Shown one piece after another: positions 41,295 to 51,509 of a DNA stretch of 64,000 nt. This DNA is from Kluyveromyces lactis (taxonomy: Eukaryota > Ascomycota > Saccharomycetes > Saccharomycetales > Saccharomycetaceae), in assembly GCF_000002515.2 (NCBI RefSeq), contig NC_006039.1:1612001-1676000 (forward strand), written 5' to 3'. The notes beneath the pieces are model-generated. The model did not search any database. It worked only from the letters and a program-made list of their open reading frames with translations, and had not been told where the DNA came from. Numbering within the stretch: the stretch's first letter is position 1; each line of letters begins with the position of its first letter. A program made the position numbers and the translations under genes.

Positions 41295-42455
41295 ATGAGG
41301 CTTTTCTCAAACCATCGAAATTCAGTTGAATCTGAAGAAGTACCTTCGAGTAGGAAATCTAAAAGACCACCAAACAGTGCTTTCAGGCAACAGAGATTGA
41401 AAGCATGGCAGCCGATCTTATCCCCACAGTCAGTTCTCCCGCTATTGATTATAGTAGCGGCTATCTTTGCACCAATCGGAATCGGGCTCATAATAACTGT
41501 CAATAACGTTCAAAATTTAAGTATCGACTACAGTGATTGTCGGACGCTAGCTGGAGGGAGTTATATTAACATCCCATCGAAATATGTGAGATACCACTTC
41601 AAGGGTAAGCCATCTGCTGCTCCCCAATGGAAAGTGAACTCAGCAGATGGTATAACCAAGTGCTACCTAAAGTTTGAAGTTCCAAACGATATTAAGAAAT
41701 CTATTTACATCTATTACAAATTGACCAACTTTTACCAAAACCACAGAAAGTACGTTTCTTCGTTTGATATCAGGCAATTAAAAGGTGAAGCAGTGGATAC
41801 TGATGACTTAGTCAGTGAGTGTAAACCGCTCAAGGAATCTGACGGTAAGGCGATATATCCATGCGGTTTAATCGCTAATTCCCTCTTTAACGATACCATT
41901 TCATTATCCTTGAACAACACGTCTAACGAAAACGACTCATATGAGTTAACGAACAAGGGAATTTCATGGAGTACCGATAGGAAGAGGTACAAGAAGACGA
42001 AATACAACGCTTCTCAGATAGTGCCTCCTCCAAATTGGAGTAAAAAATACCCAGACGGTTATACTGATGATAATATTCCAGACGTTTCAACATGGGAAGA
42101 ACTACAAGTATGGATGAGAACTGCAGGTCTACCCAAGTTCTATAAACTAGCTGCAAAAAACGAAACTAGCACGTTGAAAAAGGGTACTTACGAAACCACT
42201 GTCGAGTTAAATTATCCAGTACAGATCTTTGGAGGAAGTAAATCTTACATCTTGACAACAAATAGTATTATCGGTGGCAGAAACATGTCGCTAGGGATAG
42301 TATACCTTATCGTGGCCGGTATTGCAATCTTGTTCGGTGTAATATTTGTCATTAAATTGATTATCACTCCAAGAAAGATGGGAGATCACACATTCTTGCA
42401 CTTCGCGGAACAAGACGATGAAAGTCAACTTCCTGCTTCCTCTTCAACCACATAA
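41295..42455 (+). CDS. CDC50: Cdc50, P4-ATPase flippase beta subunit
   Basis: A 386-residue CDC50/LEM3-family protein (S. cerevisiae 391), the obligate partner of Drs2 in phosphatidylserine flipping at Golgi and endosomes. Two membrane segments (about 46-69 and 333-356) bracket a large lumenal domain with several N-glycosylation sites (for example NNTS, NETS) and the motif [12 protein letters not shown] after the first segment. Start at ATG 41295; a GTG codon directly before it is ignored. This gene is the ancestor of S. cerevisiae CDC50 and CRF1, which follow CDC39 and FPK1 on two chromosomes. Confidence 0.94.
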   Translation: MRLFSNHRNSVESEEVPSSRKSKRPPNSAFRQQRLKAWQPILSPQSVLPLLIIVAAIFAPIGIGLIITVNNVQNLSIDYSDCRTLAGGSYINIPSKYVRYHFKGKPSAAPQWKVNSADGITKCYLKFEVPNDIKKSIYIYYKLTNFYQNHRKYVSSFDIRQLKGEAVDTDDLVSECKPLKESDGKAIYPCGLIANSLFNDTISLSLNNTSNENDSYELTNKGISWSTDRKRYKKTKYNASQIVPPPNWSKKYPDGYTDDNIPDVSTWEELQVWMRTAGLPKFYKLAAKNETSTLKKGTYETTVELNYPVQIFGGSKSYILTTNSIIGGRNMSLGIVYLIVAGIAILFGVIFVIKLIITPRKMGDHTFLHFAEQDDESQLPASSSTT

Positions 42456-42786
42456 TACGTGAACCTTCTATCTAATATACACAACGAACCAGTATATACC
42501 AATGTACTATAATCTTATAGGTGATGTTTAACTCAGTTATGTTGAAAGGGAAACATGTCTTTGTTACCCTCATCACCAGTTTCTACTTCTTATATCAAAT
42601 ACCATTAACATTGATGATACTGTATGCAAACGATTGAACATCCATTAATGTATGGAAAGAAAAGATCATACATATATACGTGTGCTTATTCATAGTTATC
42701 ACATCTTTCGAGAACGGTTTATTACACCCAATAACTGGAGCGGGTGCATTTGAAAGTGCCACTGAATTACCAATTAATCTAACAGG
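42456..42786 (+). promoter_or_regulatory. CDC50 3' region and UBC1 promoter
   Basis: A 331-bp AT-rich gap. I see no named element in it. Confidence 0.4.
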
Positions 42787-43473
42787 ATGCTAAGGTCGAA
42801 GAGAATTTTGAAGGAAATCCAAGCGGTGAAAGAGGATCCAGAGGCCCAAATTGAGTTAAAGTTTGTCAATGAGTCTGATATCCATCATATGAAGGGCAGC
42901 TTCATTGGCCCTAGTGGAACGCCATACGAGGGAGGTAAATTCGTCGTTGATATAAATATACCCGTGGAATATCCGTATAAACCACCCCAAATGAAGTTTG
43001 ACACAAAGGTGTACCATCCCAATGTATCATCTGTAACTGGTGCTATTTGCCTTGATATATTAAAGAATGCATGGACTCCAGTTATAACATTGAAATCTGC
43101 ATTGATTTCTTTACAAGCTTTATTACAGTCACCGGAACCAAATGATCCACAGGATGCACAAGTTGCCAAACATTATTTGACTGACAAAAAATCCTTCGAT
43201 GAGACTGCAGCATTATGGACAAGGACTTATGCTTCTAGTAACGGAGGGGATAATGGTACCAACAGTCTAGGCAAAGGTACCGAAGAGAATGTTCAAGAAC
43301 TTGATGAAGCAGATCTGTACGGAATTGATCAAGATTTGGTGACGCAGTTTGTCAATCAAGGATTTGACAGACAAAACGTTATTGAAGTTTTAAAGAGGTT
43401 AAACATCAAGAGCATGAGCATGGAAGATAATGAAACTGCCAATAAAATCTTAGAAGAGCTTCTAAAAGAATAA
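42787..43473 (+). CDS. UBC1: Ubiquitin-conjugating enzyme E2 Ubc1
   Basis: A 228-residue class-II E2 (S. cerevisiae 215) with a C-terminal UBA domain. The UBC fold (1-150) has the HPN motif YHPNVSS and the active-site cysteine Cys88 in [13 protein letters not shown] short Gly/Asn-rich linker (about 155-175) leads to the UBA domain (about 185-228), the hallmark of Ubc1, which elongates Lys48 chains for the APC and in ER quality control. In S. cerevisiae UBC1 is on chromosome IV, away from CDC50, so this placement reflects a rearrangement in one lineage. Confidence 0.95.
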   Translation: MLRSKRILKEIQAVKEDPEAQIELKFVNESDIHHMKGSFIGPSGTPYEGGKFVVDINIPVEYPYKPPQMKFDTKVYHPNVSSVTGAICLDILKNAWTPVITLKSALISLQALLQSPEPNDPQDAQVAKHYLTDKKSFDETAALWTRTYASSNGGDNGTNSLGKGTEENVQELDEADLYGIDQDLVTQFVNQGFDRQNVIEVLKRLNIKSMSMEDNETANKILEELLKE

Positions 43474-43530
43474 GTGTTCCATGTCAAGAAGTTCAGACTT
43501 GAACATTTCAGGAAAGAAGGACAAGACAAG

Positions 43531-43548
43531 ACACACACACACACACAC
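43531..43548. repeat. (AC)9 microsatellite downstream of UBC1
   Basis: Nine AC units lie in the 261-bp convergent gap between UBC1 and the permease gene. Confidence 0.9.
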
Positions 43549-43734
43549 TATCTCTCTTATAACCAAGAAGTGTGTTCATCATATATGAAACCGTATATAT
43601 AAGTACTATTATTTGCTTTCTCTGTAATCAATTCCGGTATTATTAAAGTCAATTTAATATAAACACGATGCTACAATATGAAATGTCGCAACTGGATAAT
43701 ATATACATACACACACATATCGTCATTATTATTT

Positions 43735-45387
43735 TCACAATGGATAAATGAAAGTTTTATTCTCATGATCTGTTAAATCCAACATTGCGATGTTAGCTTT
43801 GATGCTTTCACCGTTGACTTCGATCAAACCGAACTTCTTTTCTTCAGCTTCCAAATTAATGGCTCTTTCTTGATTTCTCTTCCTTAGAATGTACCAGATG
43901 ACGATTGCAATCGATGGAGCAATGGAGAACGATAGCACAATTTGAACGATCCATGCTGGGATGTATCTTGGGCCGTCCTTTTCTTGCCATAATTGAGGTG
44001 AAATTAAATTGGCAACACAGAAAAAGAACATCACTATGGCGTTTCTAGTCAATTTCTTTGTGTACCCTGAGCATGTTGTAGAATTCCAACTGAACATTAG
44101 AATCCATGGGACACCGAAGGCTGGAGAAGCCATACACAACATGGCCAACAAAGCAATATGTTTGTCGAATGGAATGGAAACCATTGCAATGGAACCAACG
44201 AAAGATGGGATAGTCCAGAACACCACTGAAAATGCCGTATAATTCTTGAAATACAATAGGAAAGTGGTAGCCAGGATACAACAAGCGACTGCAAACCCAC
44301 CAGAAGCAACAGACACCAAAGTAGAGTCTAAACTGGAGATATTACCAATGGATTTGAACAAAAGTGTTTGTTGGTATGGTAAGTTATTGGCCAACTGTTG
44401 CAAAAGGAAGAAGGCAGCAAACAACCACGAGATAGGATCAAGCAGCGCTTCTTTAATTTGGTGCTTCTTGACAACTTTCTGCTCGATAGATGAACCAGTG
44501 GTCTGTTGCACTCTTCTAATGACCCAAACTTTTTCATTAGTATTCAAGAACTTAGCATCAGTTGGGTTATTTGGATAGATGAACAAGACCAAGATGGTTA
44601 GCAAGAAAGTACAAGCACCAATGATCATCATAAAGATTTTCCATAACGAAACCGAGGTTGAAGTGATGTTCAAAACACCATAAGCGATGAAACCAACTGG
44701 GATAGTGACACCAACACAGGTACTGTAAAACATTGGCGCTGAAGCCGCTTTTTCATCAGCTGTCAAAAATTGTCCCATCGTTGTGTTCAAACAAGGTATA
44801 GCAACGGATTCGACAAAACCCAAGAAGAACCGTAGTACGTAGAAACTTCTGTAATTGGTACAAGCACAGTGTAAGAAGATAACAATGGTCCATAGAGCAG
44901 TCATGACAGACACAACGTATTTCAATGGGTATGTTTGCACAAAGTAAAGGTTAGCCTGACCCACGATGAAGCCGACATAAAACAATGTATTGGAGTTATT
45001 GTACTGATTTTGAGTGATTCCAACTTCTTCCCATAAACCCAAAATCGATGCATAAGAAGCTGTTGCCTTATCCGAGTAAAGAATCAAATTGATGAAAGCA
45101 GTTAAGGACACAATGATCCACGTGACCTTACGGGATAACCTCTTCTCCTGCTCAGCAGTAATCGCAGGCACTTGTGGATCGAATTCCTCCAAGAACCCTA
45201 GCGTAGCATCTGCATCCCTCGAGGAAACCACGGCATACTTACTCTTAGTCTTATCGTCCCTCAATTCAGTATCGTCGGAATCCTCGGAGTAATGTTCGAT
45301 CGCATGGCCTTCGCTAAGCAGCGAGTTGACTCTATCGAGTTTCTCGATGATTGCATCGTCCTTATCCAAACTGTTAGTAGCAGTCAT
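43735..45387 (-). CDS. Dal5/Tna1-type MFS permease (anion:cation symporter family)
   Basis: A 550-residue major facilitator with about 12 membrane segments, long polar N-terminus (about 85 residues, acidic) and cytoplasmic C-tail. Typical ACS-family features are LYSDKATASYASILGLWEE before segment 1-2, FYVGFIVGQ, and RFFLGFVESVAIPCLN. Within S. cerevisiae it most resembles the group containing Dal5, Tna1, Seo1 and especially YIL166C/Soa1 (sulfonate/sulfate), but I cannot assign the substrate. The next gene, OXP1 (5-oxoprolinase), is on the same strand; a substrate linked to glutathione or pyroglutamate is an inference only. Starts at the first ATG. Confidence 0.85.
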   Translation of the reverse strand: MTATNSLDKDDAIIEKLDRVNSLLSEGHAIEHYSEDSDDTELRDDKTKSKYAVVSSRDADATLGFLEEFDPQVPAITAEQEKRLSRKVTWIIVSLTAFINLILYSDKATASYASILGLWEEVGITQNQYNNSNTLFYVGFIVGQANLYFVQTYPLKYVVSVMTALWTIVIFLHCACTNYRSFYVLRFFLGFVESVAIPCLNTTMGQFLTADEKAASAPMFYSTCVGVTIPVGFIAYGVLNITSTSVSLWKIFMMIIGACTFLLTILVLFIYPNNPTDAKFLNTNEKVWVIRRVQQTTGSSIEQKVVKKHQIKEALLDPISWLFAAFFLLQQLANNLPYQQTLLFKSIGNISSLDSTLVSVASGGFAVACCILATTFLLYFKNYTAFSVVFWTIPSFVGSIAMVSIPFDKHIALLAMLCMASPAFGVPWILMFSWNSTTCSGYTKKLTRNAIVMFFFCVANLISPQLWQEKDGPRYIPAWIVQIVLSFSIAPSIAIVIWYILRKRNQERAINLEAEEKKFGLIEVNGESIKANIAMLDLTDHENKTFIYPL

Positions 45388-46266
45388 CTTGTTCTTGGCT
45401 ATTTTCTAACGTATGAGTTATCGGATGGATAATATTTTATAAAGCCGATACCTACAAAAAAATATAGCCAAGCGGACTTCAAGACCTGGCATTGGAGAAA
45501 CGATATGCGATTCCATTCCTTTAAATATAATACCGGGATGAGCAAGAGAAACCTAGAGTTCTTTTGAATCATCGAAAGTCGAAGACTCAAAGATAGCTGC
45601 TTTCTTGTCTCAACGTAATGTAACAGTGATAACAAACTTACTAATACTCAAAGTGTGGAAGTATTTTCACCACAGAAAACTCAATGATGTATATCTCGTC
45701 AAACAAGGGGGATGAACCTGGGACCTGGGACCTGGGACCACAGTTCTTTCAAAATAGTACAAGCTAAATTACCAAGAGTGAACAGTTTCTTTCTTTTCCC
45801 ATTTGGTATGTATGTGTGTGGCTTGAGGAGCAGAGGTGTTAAATTCAAATTCGAAAACGCTGTGGAATGTGCCGTGCCGTGCCCTGGTTAAAGCTTCAAG
45901 GATCGCCTCGGAGAAGGCGAGGGGCAATTAAGTGCCTGGGCAGAGAGGCATTCTCTCTTTTTTTTTTTTTTTTTTTGGTGTTTTTGTGGTTGTTTCTTTT
46001 GGCCTCGAGACGATACACAGAAACATGCGCAGGATCGGGAATATCATGCAATGTGGAAAGCGAAGATTGTGGCTCGAACGAGAACATCGTGCATGCAGAG
46101 CGCCTTTTTCTAGGGTAGAAGGATATAGGGAAGCGGACTTTAGCCAAGGAGCTGACGGAGTCTTATTTGAGAAAGGTACAGTATTAACAGGTAATAAGAA
46201 GCAGGAAATAGGTTTGTGGTTCGTGATTCATGGTTCATCGTTGACAATCGCATGTGACTAAACTGA
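45388..46266 (-). promoter_or_regulatory. Permease promoter and OXP1 3' region
   Basis: This 879-bp gap contains three tandem copies of CTGGGAC (about 45719-45737), a GCCGT repeat near 45870, an inverted repeat CCTCG-N7-CGAGG (45906-45922) and a 19-base T run (45958-45976). No gene is seen. Confidence 0.5.
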
Positions 46267-49200
46267 TTATAACTCAGAGGCACATCCATAGCCGCCACCG
46301 CCTGGAGTCTGGATCACGATCTTATCTCCAGGACGCATCATAACGGTGTTCTTACCTCCCAAGTTCACAATGGAACCTTCGGTGTCTTCACTTCCTCCTC
46401 CTCTTATCCACAGGTTCATTCCTCTTTCTCCATCACCACCACCTTGGAGTCCATTAGGCGGATGAACTCTTCTCTCTGAAAGGATTGAAGCTTGCACTTG
46501 TTCTGTAAATTCCACTTCTCGAATGACACCATTCCCTCCACGGAATTTGCCCACACCGCCAGACGCCTTTCTTATTGCAAACTGACGCAAGATTACAGGA
46601 TAATGTCTTTCGAAGATCTCCACATCGGTCATTCTTGTGTTGGTCATGTTGGTATGAACGGCACTGGTCCCTTCCCACGTCGGATCGCCTTTGGCATTTT
46701 TGCTTCTCCAGTAGAAGTTTCCTGCACCGTGCCCGCCGCAAATGGTTTCATAGTATCCAAATCCTTCGTTACCGAAGGTGAAGTTGTTACAATCGCCTTG
46801 GGAATCAGCTGACACTTGTAAAGTCTTTAGGATCACATCGGTGACTCTTTGTGAAGTCATCACATTGCCGCCCACCACAGCCGCACCTTGTCTTGGCGAT
46901 AGTACGCTACCCTTTGGGATTATCACATCGACTGGGTCCAGACAGCCTTGGTTCAATGGGATCTCTTCATCCACGAGACACCGCAACACGTACAACGTCG
47001 CAGAATACGTTATCGCTTCTGGTGCGTTCAAGTTCCCATACACTTGAGGTGTTGTTCCTGTGAAGTCGAACGTATATTTGTCGTTCCTTGGGTCCAATGT
47101 CACTTTCAAGTATATCTTGGTACCGTCGTCCATGAAGTCATGTGACTGAAATTGGCACACGGAATCGATGTCACCGCGGTTCATCTGTAATGATAACTTG
47201 TTCAAAGTCTTCTTCACCGTATCGCTGGCATTCGATTGGATCGCATACATGTATCTTTCGATCTCTTTGAATCCATACTCTTTCACTAGTTCTCCGACTA
47301 ACAGGATCCCCTTTGTGTTGGCGGCGATTTGGGCCTTCAAATCGGATACGTTGTCAGCAAGCTTACGCGACCCACTACAACCAGGGTACTGTGCCGGTTC
47401 ATCGAAAAACAATTTGACGACTTTCGCTTCGTCGAATATACCATCTTCTACCAACTTCTCACTGTATATGGCGGCACCTTCCTCGTACAACTCTCTTGAA
47501 AATGGGGGCATGGAACCAGGTAAGGATCCGCCGATATCTGCATGATGCGCTCTTGACGCTACATAGAACAAGATACGAGTCGCATCTTTGGGGTCGAACG
47601 CTGGTGTGATTACAGTAATGTCCGGTAGATGTGTACCACCCATCTCCGGATGGTTCGTCATTATTGAGTCGCCTGGTTTTAATTTACCTTCCCAGAGTTT
47701 TGCTTGCATCTTTATGCAAGTTGACATCGAACCCAAGTGCACTGGAACGTGAGGTGCGTTAGCCACTAAGTTACCATCTTTGTCAAATAGTGCACAAGAG
47801 AAATCTAGCCTTTCCTTCACGTTTGTCGATACAGACGTCTTTCTCAACTGATTACCCATCTGCTCTGCAATATCCATGAACCTGTGTCCAAAGATTGATA
47901 ATAACACGGGATCAATTGTTTCTGAAGCTTCTGAGAGAGCCTTACTGGTCTTAGTGTTCTTTTCGATCTTGATAAACAGATGTGATTTTAAAATCGTAGC
48001 CGTTGAGTTTGGTGTCAATAAGTTAGTTTGGGTACCATCAGCTATGATGGCAGGTCCTTGTATTTTAGTGCCGATCTCCAAATCATCCAATTTGTACATA
48101 GGAGTCTCAACCCACCCTTCACCGAACATAACAGGTTTCCTGAATAAAGGTTCAGGAGCAGCCTTTGCTACCAATCTCTGTAGTTGAGAATCAATGTACT
48201 CTTCTTCTCTTACGTTGGATACACCAGTGGCCCTTACTCGCACATCATCCACTATGATCGATTTATCCTCAAACTTGAATCCAAACTCCTTTTTATGTAG
48301 TTCATGGAATTGGTTTGTGTAGCTTGTATCTCCCGATTCTAAGACCATTAAAGCGGTTTCTGTACCCTCATATCTCAAGTTCAAATATTTCTCCAATCTG
48401 ATAGTCTCAGTGTTGAAGCCTTGTTGCTTTAGCGTGTCAATACATTTGGATGTGAGCCTATTGAATTTATCCTCAATCAACGCATTTGTTTCGCGATTAC
48501 TTTCATCTAGCACGTAAGAACAAGGCTCTCTAGACTCTTCAACCACATCCGCAAGGAACATGCCATACGCAGAAAGAATGGAAGAATAACGATGAATCAA
48601 AACTGTATCAATTCCTAATGTTTCAGCGATGGATACGGCATGTTGACCACCAGCCCCACCAAAGGAAATAAGACGATGCTGCGAAATCACATGTCCTTTA
48701 GCCTCGGTCAAAGTACGGATTGGCCTAGCCATTGACTCGTTCGCAACTTTTAAGAACCCATAGGCAACTTCATCAACGCTCATCGAGGAATTTAGATCGT
48801 TGTTGATCTCTTCAGTAATCTTTTCGAATAATACCCTAGAAGCTTCAACGTCCAAGGGCTCATCTTCGTTAGGACCGAAGATATGTGGGAAAAATTCTGG
48901 AACTAATCTACCAAGATACAAGTTCGCATCCGTAATGGTCAATGGGCCTCCTTTACGGTAACATGCAGGACCCAGATGCGCTGTAGCTGATTCAGGGCCC
49001 ACTTTGAAAAGACCATTGCTCCAAAATAATCTGGAAGATCCACCTGCAGCAACTGTATTGATGTCTAGTTGTGGAGTTTGAATCACGATTCCAGCAGTGG
49101 TGGTTTCGAACACATGTTCCAAGATACCATTACCATACCTGCTGACATCTGTAGATGTTCCACCCATATCAAACCCGATTAATGGGATCTTGTTCTCTGG

Positions 49201-50133
49201 ATTGTAACATGTCGCAGAATATCCCACCACACCGCCTGCAGGTCCCGAGAGAATGGCCCTTAAACCTGAAAATTTATGTGCATCAACAAGACCACCATCT
49301 GATTGCATAAATTGAATACTAGTGTCTTCTGCTTTGTCCAAACCTGACTCAATTCCTTCGAGGTACGATTCGATCACTGGAGTCAAGTAAGAATCAGCAA
49401 CGGCTGAATTTGCCCTCGGAATATACTTGATCATAGGCGATAATTCAGAAGATAAGGAAACATGAGTGAAACCAATCTCTTTAGCGATCTTATAAACCTT
49501 TTGTTCATGTTCTTGGTATGTATATGAATGTAAAAAGGCAACGGCCAATGATCTAATCCCGGTAGCATACAAAATGTTCAAAGTAGTTCGAACTTCTTCT
49601 TCATTAATTCTTTGCAACACTCTAACAGTTTCTCCAGACTTGCCTAACACGAGATCATCTTCTGATTCCGGCCGAGTCCTCTTACCCTTTGGATCTTGAG
49701 CATAATCTGCTAGCGTTACTCTCTCATTGACTTCTACAACAGTCTCATATAGAGGTCTAGGTCTCTTGATAGCCAAATCAAAGATATTAGGCCTAGTCTG
49801 ATCTCCAATTACTAATGCATCCTCGAAACCTTTAGTAGTGACTAACGCACATCTTTCTCCGGTTCTTTCCAATGCACAATTGGTTGCTAGTGTGGTACCC
49901 ATCCTAATGGTATCAACACCAGAGATATCTAGATTCTGACCTCTAGGTATCGATTTACCTTGACAAATCTCGAGTAAACGTCTTATACCTTCCAATGGAG
50001 CGTCTGGGTAGTTCCTAGGGTCTACCGATAACAATTTGATAACAACATCATCCTCTGGATTGCCCGACCCAGGGTTTGCAATACAGTCCGTGAAAGTACC
50101 ACCTCTATCAATGGCTATCTTAATCTTCGACAT
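46267..50133 (-). CDS. OXP1: ATP-dependent 5-oxoprolinase
   Basis: A 1288-residue enzyme (S. cerevisiae Oxp1 about 1286) that opens 5-oxoproline to glutamate using ATP, in the gamma-glutamyl cycle of glutathione turnover. It is a fusion of a hydantoinase A-like half (N-terminal phosphate motif IDRGGTFTD; FDMGGTSTDVSRYG in the middle) and a hydantoinase B-like half (from about residue 735: LSIFGHRFMDIAEQMG). The end PGGGGYG is typical. Frame intact; start at the first ATG. It lies downstream of a permease on the same strand and between CDC50 and MSO1, unlike S. cerevisiae. Confidence 0.96.
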   Translation of the reverse strand: MSKIKIAIDRGGTFTDCIANPGSGNPEDDVVIKLLSVDPRNYPDAPLEGIRRLLEICQGKSIPRGQNLDISGVDTIRMGTTLATNCALERTGERCALVTTKGFEDALVIGDQTRPNIFDLAIKRPRPLYETVVEVNERVTLADYAQDPKGKRTRPESEDDLVLGKSGETVRVLQRINEEEVRTTLNILYATGIRSLAVAFLHSYTYQEHEQKVYKIAKEIGFTHVSLSSELSPMIKYIPRANSAVADSYLTPVIESYLEGIESGLDKAEDTSIQFMQSDGGLVDAHKFSGLRAILSGPAGGVVGYSATCYNPENKIPLIGFDMGGTSTDVSRYGNGILEHVFETTTAGIVIQTPQLDINTVAAGGSSRLFWSNGLFKVGPESATAHLGPACYRKGGPLTITDANLYLGRLVPEFFPHIFGPNEDEPLDVEASRVLFEKITEEINNDLNSSMSVDEVAYGFLKVANESMARPIRTLTEAKGHVISQHRLISFGGAGGQHAVSIAETLGIDTVLIHRYSSILSAYGMFLADVVEESREPCSYVLDESNRETNALIEDKFNRLTSKCIDTLKQQGFNTETIRLEKYLNLRYEGTETALMVLESGDTSYTNQFHELHKKEFGFKFEDKSIIVDDVRVRATGVSNVREEEYIDSQLQRLVAKAAPEPLFRKPVMFGEGWVETPMYKLDDLEIGTKIQGPAIIADGTQTNLLTPNSTATILKSHLFIKIEKNTKTSKALSEASETIDPVLLSIFGHRFMDIAEQMGNQLRKTSVSTNVKERLDFSCALFDKDGNLVANAPHVPVHLGSMSTCIKMQAKLWEGKLKPGDSIMTNHPEMGGTHLPDITVITPAFDPKDATRILFYVASRAHHADIGGSLPGSMPPFSRELYEEGAAIYSEKLVEDGIFDEAKVVKLFFDEPAQYPGCSGSRKLADNVSDLKAQIAANTKGILLVGELVKEYGFKEIERYMYAIQSNASDTVKKTLNKLSLQMNRGDIDSVCQFQSHDFMDDGTKIYLKVTLDPRNDKYTFDFTGTTPQVYGNLNAPEAITYSATLYVLRCLVDEEIPLNQGCLDPVDVIIPKGSVLSPRQGAAVVGGNVMTSQRVTDVILKTLQVSADSQGDCNNFTFGNEGFGYYETICGGHGAGNFYWRSKNAKGDPTWEGTSAVHTNMTNTRMTDVEIFERHYPVILRQFAIRKASGGVGKFRGGNGVIREVEFTEQVQASILSERRVHPPNGLQGGGDGERGMNLWIRGGGSEDTEGSIVNLGGKNTVMMRPGDKIVIQTPGGGGYGCASEL

Positions 50134-50507
50134 TCCTTCAGTTCAGTTCGGATTCACAATTCCAAAGGTTCTGAATATCTGAAATAACAATGGATTGCAG
50201 GTAGTATATCTGGCCTAATCAATGGCTGTAACTGAAACTGCAGCGTAAAATTATTGTCTTTACCCTTTGTGAGAGTCTTTTCCTTTATTCCAAGTGTTTC
50301 CTCTGTGACTTCAGGTTTGATGAACTCCAGGTCGCTTTTAACCGGGGTCTACAAATTCGATGCGAAATACGTAGAAAGGATACAAGAGGACCCGCAGTAT
50401 GGCCCCAAAGACCTCATATTGTATCAATCTCTAACTGGCAACTATGAAATACAACACTCTAATGTGCTGTTTTGTCTTACTTGAATCTACATAGCATTGA
50501 ATAAACT
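50134..50507 (-). promoter_or_regulatory. OXP1 promoter and MSO1 3' region
   Basis: The 374-bp gap has a 54-codon ATG reading frame on the plus strand (50320-50484) that I do not recognise and do not call. Confidence 0.4.
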
Positions 50508-51107
50508 TTAAGCATCCAAGTTGGAACTGGAATTGATTCTATTCATGCGAAGTCTGCTCTGCATTAGTCTAGATGAAACAGAATCGTACTTGCTCGATTG
50601 AGTAGACACTGTAGGCCTTGGTGCGGTACCTGATGAAGGCTCGCTCATGAAATTATGAGACGTATTTGATAATGTGGACGACGCCTGCGACGTCACATTC
50701 GAATTTGAAGAAGATACGAGACCTCTGAAAGCAGAAGACCCGGGAGTCCTTCTTTGAGGTACGGACCTGGATTCCTCTATTGAAACAGGTATTTCTGATT
50801 GTGAAACCTTTTCTGCACCACTACTATGCCTATTAGAAGAAGAGAACGGTCCAGTGATCTTTTGCTTCACAGACCCAGACAACTTTTCCTCTGGTCTGTC
50901 TCCAGTATGACCTAACCATGCCGGGAACCCTTGGAACGGTTCCTGGCTAGAGTAATACTTCACTAGAGCTTTGTGTACCAACGTTGAATTTGGTGTATCG
51001 CCATCATGTTCAGTTTTTACTGCTAGATGTTGAATGGATGAGGATAACGATTTCGTTCCTGACTTCACTTTGCTCCACAGATTACCGGACCCATTGCTAT
51101 TCGACAT
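50508..51107 (-). CDS. MSO1: Mso1, Sec1-binding exocytosis protein
   Basis: A 199-residue protein (S. cerevisiae 210) that binds Sec1 and supports SNARE assembly at the plasma membrane. The conserved N-terminal region is clear: NLWSKVKSGTKSLSSSIQHL, then TLVHKALVKYYSSQEPFQGF. The rest is Ser-rich and disordered. The frame is open 54 bp upstream from a TTG; the ATG at MSNSNGSGNLW fits the family. Followed by LYS9 upstream on the same strand, as on S. cerevisiae chromosome XIV. Confidence 0.92.
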   Translation of the reverse strand: MSNSNGSGNLWSKVKSGTKSLSSSIQHLAVKTEHDGDTPNSTLVHKALVKYYSSQEPFQGFPAWLGHTGDRPEEKLSGSVKQKITGPFSSSNRHSSGAEKVSQSEIPVSIEESRSVPQRRTPGSSAFRGLVSSSNSNVTSQASSTLSNTSHNFMSEPSSGTAPRPTVSTQSSKYDSVSSRLMQSRLRMNRINSSSNLDA

Positions 51108-51509
51108 GATCGGCTCCAAAGATGTTTCACTGCTGAATATGTAAAGTATACCGATGGACAAATGTTCTGATTCGCTTCGTTCAGTTGATCCTTGTTAGTC
51201 CTGTATGTTTTCTTACAAGTAGTTGTTGAGAGTATTATAATATGTAACTAATTATAATTATATGAGAAGAGATGCCAAACTGTAACTGATACAAAAAGAA
51301 CACTCCAATAACACACTATAGACAACACCCACCAGTACGATACGTGCCACAAATAGTAACTCCAAAGATAACGGGATTTAAAGCAATATAGCTACTTTGT
51401 TGATATACATACGTACACGTTAATATATATAGAAGATGGGAAAAAGAATCATGCAATTCACTACCAGAGAGAGCATTCTTTAGATTTCAAACCAACGTAT
51501 ATGAGTGCT
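51108..51509 (-). promoter_or_regulatory. MSO1 promoter and LYS9 3' region
   Basis: A 402-bp AT-rich gap between two genes on the same strand. I see no named element. Confidence 0.4.

Noticed and set aside
50320-50484. 54-codon ATG reading frame between OXP1 and MSO1
   Set aside because: Fairly protein-like composition, but short, unrecognised, without a clear promoter, and antisense to the OXP1 upstream region.
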